Below are positions 60,246 through 64,000 of a stretch of DNA of 64,000 bases, in pieces. The notes below the pieces were generated by a model. That model saw nothing but the letters and a program-made list of their open reading frames with translations, was not told the origin of the DNA and did not search any database. The stretch is from Collybia mongolica (lineage: Eukaryota; Basidiomycota; Agaricomycetes; Agaricales; Clitocybaceae). Position 1 is the stretch's first letter. The number at the start of each line of letters is the position of its first letter. The stretch covers positions 1,984,001 to 2,048,000 of the forward strand of contig JAAXNY010000011.1 of NCBI GenBank assembly GCA_013420905.1. The letters run 5' to 3'. The translations under genes and the position numbers were made by a program.

Positions 60246-62419
60246 GATGCTTCTTGATCTTTTACCACCACCATCCGACCATGGGAATTCGTCCCTCCTG
60301 CACTAGGTCGTCCCTAAACTACCTAACACCTCACCCCTAATCAACATTGCCTTTTATCAGACCACTCTTTTGGCCTGGGCCACTATCCTTTTATACCATA
60401 TCCAAATTTTTAACTTATCAGAGCTGATCCTGACTATCTGCAGGGTCATCTCATCTTGCCTGTACTGGGGGCTTCACTAATCCGTTCACATCCACCTCAT
60501 CAACTACCAGGCCACACGAGGACACCACAACTCTAGTAATCTGCTTCACGCAGATCCTTAGGGAGCATCACTGCCAACATCTTCAATGATTTATTTGCAC
60601 TCACTTAACCACTACACCCAAACACAAAAGGAGGAAGGGGTCTGGCCCCCAATCAGCCACTGTCCCTGCACAGAGCACACCTCTTGGGGAGAACGCCAGT
60701 TTATTGACCAATGGTGGGATTTGGCAGCCTCATTTTGGAGGGGAGTCATCGCTTTGGGAGAGCGGTGTGGAACAGGGGGGAAAGTAATAGGGGGGATTCA
60801 GGAGAGGGGGAGCAGGTTTGAGGTATGGGTCGTTCATTTAGATTGGACATTTATCTTCGACACTGGGGGGGAGTAATGGGTTTCCAGGGTGTCCTGAAAA
60901 TACCAGGAGGGGAGTGGAGCAGGGTACCAATGTGAAGGGAGGGGACCATGCCCCAACAAGCAAAGGCAAACCTTTAAGGCATTGGGAGGTTCAGACATGG
61001 TACAGTACAATACCGTTGGACTGCAGGTATCCTCAGTCTAGACCCGTTGAAAGGGGGCTCCTGGGCTATACGTGCGCTGATGCTATGAAATGTAATCCCT
61101 TACACACACACACCAAACCTAACAATCAACACACGAACAGTAGGAATCGCCTGTTTTGAGTTCGGGTTCAAGCGCTTAGAAGCACTAAGCTTTGAATAGT
61201 ACTAGCCAAAGCCCTTTCCAATGATCTCTCAACAGGTTTGTTTTAGACAAAAGCTTCAACACAGGTTTAAAAACCTGCTAGGTATATTTATAATATCTCT
61301 CGATCCAATAGACTGAGTACCAAGTGTACGTTCAATTATTAATGATCCCAAGCGGATCTATAAGTCCAAGCGACTTATCAAACAATACAGTGCCAAGTGC
61401 ACTAAGGCCAAGTGCCTAGTAATTCCAACGGACAATACGGTACTAAGTTCCAAGTGAACTAAGTTTCTTTAATTCTGTAGTTCTTCAATCAATTCCAATC
61501 AAGACACATTGAAGCAATCTGATCCTTAATTTGGGCACGCAATAGTGTTTTAACAAATGTGATTTGTATACTCTATAGTCGCGCGAAGTGGGGGCAAGAT
61601 TCCTTGCCTTAGCGCTACTCATCTACAGTCTATTTATAGTGTACAAATTAAATATCATACGGAATTGTAAATTTTACACAGAACCGCGCTCCCGCGCGCC
61701 AAGGATCTGTATTCAATGCTGATGCGTCCTCCACAACTTGGCGCGCGCGCCATGCGTGCCAATTATGCCGTTTACTGGTTACTTATCAAATATTGAAAGA
61801 GCTGGCTAAACTCTTATCAAGTCACGACCGCGCGCTTTGTTATTTAAAACAGCGCGGCACTGTCATTTACTCCTCCTGATTGTCCCGGTCGCTATTCACG
61901 GGGTCCCGTCGCTTCCGGTAGTTAACACCAAGTACCCCTGACAAGGATTGGGTTGTGCAAGTCCCGAATTTACAATTACTTCTCCTATTCATGATGATCC
62001 CCGGACTAATGATATCATACTACAACGGTTACTTATGAACTAAGACACCGAGGTTGTAACCGGGCATGGTGAATAGGACTAATAATAGACCGTACTCATA
62101 GTCCTCTGTACTGATAGTGTATTATCTATTAGACTAGTTCACTCTGATTAGCCGTCTTGGAGCTCGACTCTAATCCTTTATTACCGTTTACTTGGTTATT
62201 AGAAATGATACTAATAGCCTTACTTGTCGACTTTATAAGTGCAAACAATTTCGGGCCCTATCACTGTAATATGACCTGGAGAGCAACTTAGTGTACAGCT
62301 CCACCCTGATGGCCCATTACAGATTACTTAGTGGTAATAGGTATTTATGCCTGCATGTAGCTGGGTCAAACCCACATGCACTTAATATTATTATATGACC
62401 AAAAAAAAAAAAAAAAAAA
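60246..62419 (+). mobile_element. Poly(A) retroposon copy 2, split by a solo LTR
   Basis: Same unit as 13129-14082, from GATGCTTCTTGATC to poly(A) at 62401-62419, with the LTR 61048-62263 inserted near its 3' end. Here a frame from about 60586 to 60876 is open for ~95 codons and includes WPPISHCPCTEHTSWGERQF. The tRNA-like A and B boxes lie near 62330 and 62373. No clear target duplication was found, as it abuts hAT copy C. Confidence 0.82.
61048..62263 (-). repeat. Solo LTR of the Gypsy family in retroposon copy 2
   Basis: 1,216 bp with TG...CA ends, the same length as the LTR at 5001-6216. Flanks are CCGT (61044-61047) and CTGT (62264-62267), a 4-bp duplication with one C/T difference at a CpG. 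Copy 1 of the retroposon shows the uninterrupted site. Confidence 0.93.
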
Positions 62420-62467
62420 GTAATAAGGGCCTGTTCGGTAACTGTCAATAATTTTGAGTTGCTGCTA

Positions 62468-64000
62468 CAGTGGCTCAAAAAACTGCCCCAATGTTTGTAC
62501 ATTTTTGAAAGATCAATATGGTATGAAGTGCTGACATAAGCAGGGGACCTGGGGTAATTATGTAAGATACTATGACATCGTGGCTTTCCAATGGACCCTG
62601 GATCATGTGATTTGGATCAATATCCATTAAGCTATAAGCCAAACAAAATGGTTACTTATTGGGGCAGTTTTTTGACCCTTATCTTATTTTCCATTATTCT
62701 GGCATTTATGATCCAATGCAAGAACATTATGGACTGTGGGAAGAATAAACAATGTCATGTGACTTTATTTGTATCAATTTGACATGTTGGAATTGGTTCA
62801 ATCATCTTCTTGACCTCTTACCACCATCATGAAAGCCATTTCTACTGCTCAGCACAATACTGTTGTTTCTCTCCTCAATGAGGGCTATTCTCAGTGTCAA
62901 ATCAAGGAGAAAACTGGTCTAGGGAAGGGTACCATCAGTAGGATCAGCAAAGATGTGGATGGAAACAAAGAAAACAACCTTGGTGGCCGCCCCTCCAAGC
63001 TGTCTGTTCGTGACAAACAGTCAATTATTCGTCAAATCAAGTCAGGGAAGCTTGATAATGCAGTTCAGGCTACCCAATTCATCAATGGCATCATCCCCAA
63101 TCCTGTCACACCCCAGGCAGTCAGAAATGCACTCAAGGAAAATCAATTTTATGCTGCTACAAAGAGGAAAGCTCCTCTTCTCAAACGAGCCCATCGCATC
63201 CGGCGTCTCCAGTTTGCAAAATATCATGAAAGCTGGACTGTGGAGGACTGGAAAAGGGTTCTATGGACAGATGAGACCAAAATCAATAGGATTGGGTCAG
63301 ATGGAAAGGTTTATGTCTGGAAACAAAGGGGAGAACCACCATCTGATAGAACAACATCACCTACTGTCAAACATGGAGGAGGAGGAAACCTCATGGTATG
63401 GGGTTGTATGGGGTGGAATGGAGTGGGAAAGCTCATAGAGGTGCAGGGGAACATGGACAAGGTTCAATACTGTGAAATTTTGGAGAGTGGAGTTCAGGAA
63501 AGTTTTGAGAAGTTGGAAATGGTGGATGGCGAGCGCTACTTTCAGCAAGATAACGACCCCAAACACACATCTGGACTGGCCACACAGTGGTTTGAAGACA
63601 ACAACATTCAAGTCCTTGGCTGGCCTGCCCAATCCCCTGACATGAATCCAATAGAACACCTTTGGGAACATCTCAAGCGCCGTCTTAAAGAATATCCGAC
63701 ACCACCCAAAGGAGTACATGAGTTGTGGGATAGATTGGCTGAAGAGTGGGGTGAAATTCCACCAGAGGTATGCCAAAACCTGATAGAAAGTATGCCCAGG
63801 CGGATACAAGCAGTTATAAAGGCAAAAGGTGGTCATACAAAGTATTAGATAGAAAATTAATAGAGGGTCAAAAAACTGCCCCAATGAGTAATCATTTTGT
63901 TTGGCCTATAGCTTAATGGGTTTTGATCCAAATCACATGATCCAGGGTCCATTGGAAAGCCACGATGTCATAGTATCTTACATAATTACCCCAGGTCCCC
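62468..64000 (+). mobile_element. Tc1/mariner element with long inverted repeats (right end outside window)
   Basis: Starts at TA (62466-62467) followed by CAGTGGCTCAAAAAACTGCC. A left repeat segment from about 62541 (GGGGACCTGGGGTAATTATG) to 62680 is matched, inverted, at about 63865-64000, where the window ends. The motif TCAAAAAACTGCCCCAAT occurs at the outer left end and again at the inner ends, an IR/DR-like arrangement. The right terminus and its TA lie beyond the window. Confidence 0.9.
62829..63848 (+). CDS. Tc1-family transposase (DD34E), intact, single exon
   Basis: A 339-residue protein, a normal length for Tc1 transposases. Residues 1-110 form the paired helix-turn-helix DNA-binding region (AQHNTVVSLLNEGYSQCQIK, GLGKGTISRI) with the GRPSK linker at 53-57. 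Catalytic residues are D148 (LWTDETK), D241 (YFQQDNDPKH) and E276 (MNPIEHLWE), with 34 residues between the second and third. It would bind the inverted repeats and insert at TA. No stop or frameshift, and the flanking repeats are nearly identical, so the copy may be active. Confidence 0.95.
   Translation: MKAISTAQHNTVVSLLNEGYSQCQIKEKTGLGKGTISRISKDVDGNKENNLGGRPSKLSVRDKQSIIRQIKSGKLDNAVQATQFINGIIPNPVTPQAVRNALKENQFYAATKRKAPLLKRAHRIRRLQFAKYHESWTVEDWKRVLWTDETKINRIGSDGKVYVWKQRGEPPSDRTTSPTVKHGGGGNLMVWGCMGWNGVGKLIEVQGNMDKVQYCEILESGVQESFEKLEMVDGERYFQQDNDPKHTSGLATQWFEDNNIQVLGWPAQSPDMNPIEHLWEHLKRRLKEYPTPPKGVHELWDRLAEEWGEIPPEVCQNLIESMPRRIQAVIKAKGGHTKY

Overview
The window looks like a TE-swollen secondary-metabolism locus of a mushroom-forming basidiomycete (Agaricomycete). 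Genes have many very short introns (about 46-75 nt). The mobile elements are Tad-like LINEs with EN-RT-RNase H, Gypsy LTR elements, PIF/Harbinger, Tc1, hAT-like elements and a Plavaka-type (Tnp2/CMC-related) DNA transposon. The terpene synthase is fused to an HMG-CoA synthase domain, an architecture known from hirsutene synthase of Stereum hirsutum. No ordinary housekeeping gene was recognised.

Layout. 1-6216: 5' part of a Gypsy element on the minus strand (pol fragment, protease, gag, leader with primer binding site, 1,216-bp LTR), inserted into a LINE. 6217-12337: decayed LINE with ORF1 and ORF2 broken by stops and a frameshift. 12756-17716: a small inverted-repeat element carrying a 954-bp poly(A) retroposon and a complete two-gene PIF/Harbinger transposon. 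18617-23862: core of a putative sesquiterpenoid cluster, namely a 14-exon STS-HMGS fusion gene (709 aa), an EthD-domain gene and, on the minus strand, a short-chain dehydrogenase. 24271-31950: a 7.68-kb Plavaka-type transposon inserted in the promoter between the dehydrogenase and P450-A. 31951-35354: P450-A and the 3' remnant of P450-B. 35355-46288: transposon remains, a decayed low-complexity gene, a solo LTR, LINE and hAT fragments. 46289-50975: complete P450-B and a second copy of P450-A, convergent. 51391-62467: nested LINEs, LTRs, hAT-like elements and a second copy of the poly(A) retroposon. 62468-64000: a Tc1 element with an intact transposase, cut by the window edge.

How the genes fit together (inference). 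The terpene synthase domain would cyclise farnesyl diphosphate. The two P450s and the dehydrogenase would oxidise the product, and EthD-type proteins often accompany such pathways. The fused HMGS-like domain has lost the three residues used for catalysis in this family and is truncated at its C-terminus, so it is unlikely to supply precursor. It may be vestigial or structural.

The most striking structure is a 3,649-bp inverted duplication (24019-24270 plus 31958-35354, against 47742-51390). It carries P450-A, its promoter and the 3' half of P450-B. The right arm preserves the empty target site of the Plavaka transposon that fills the left arm. All exon models were made by eye from splice signals and reading phase; transcript data were not available.
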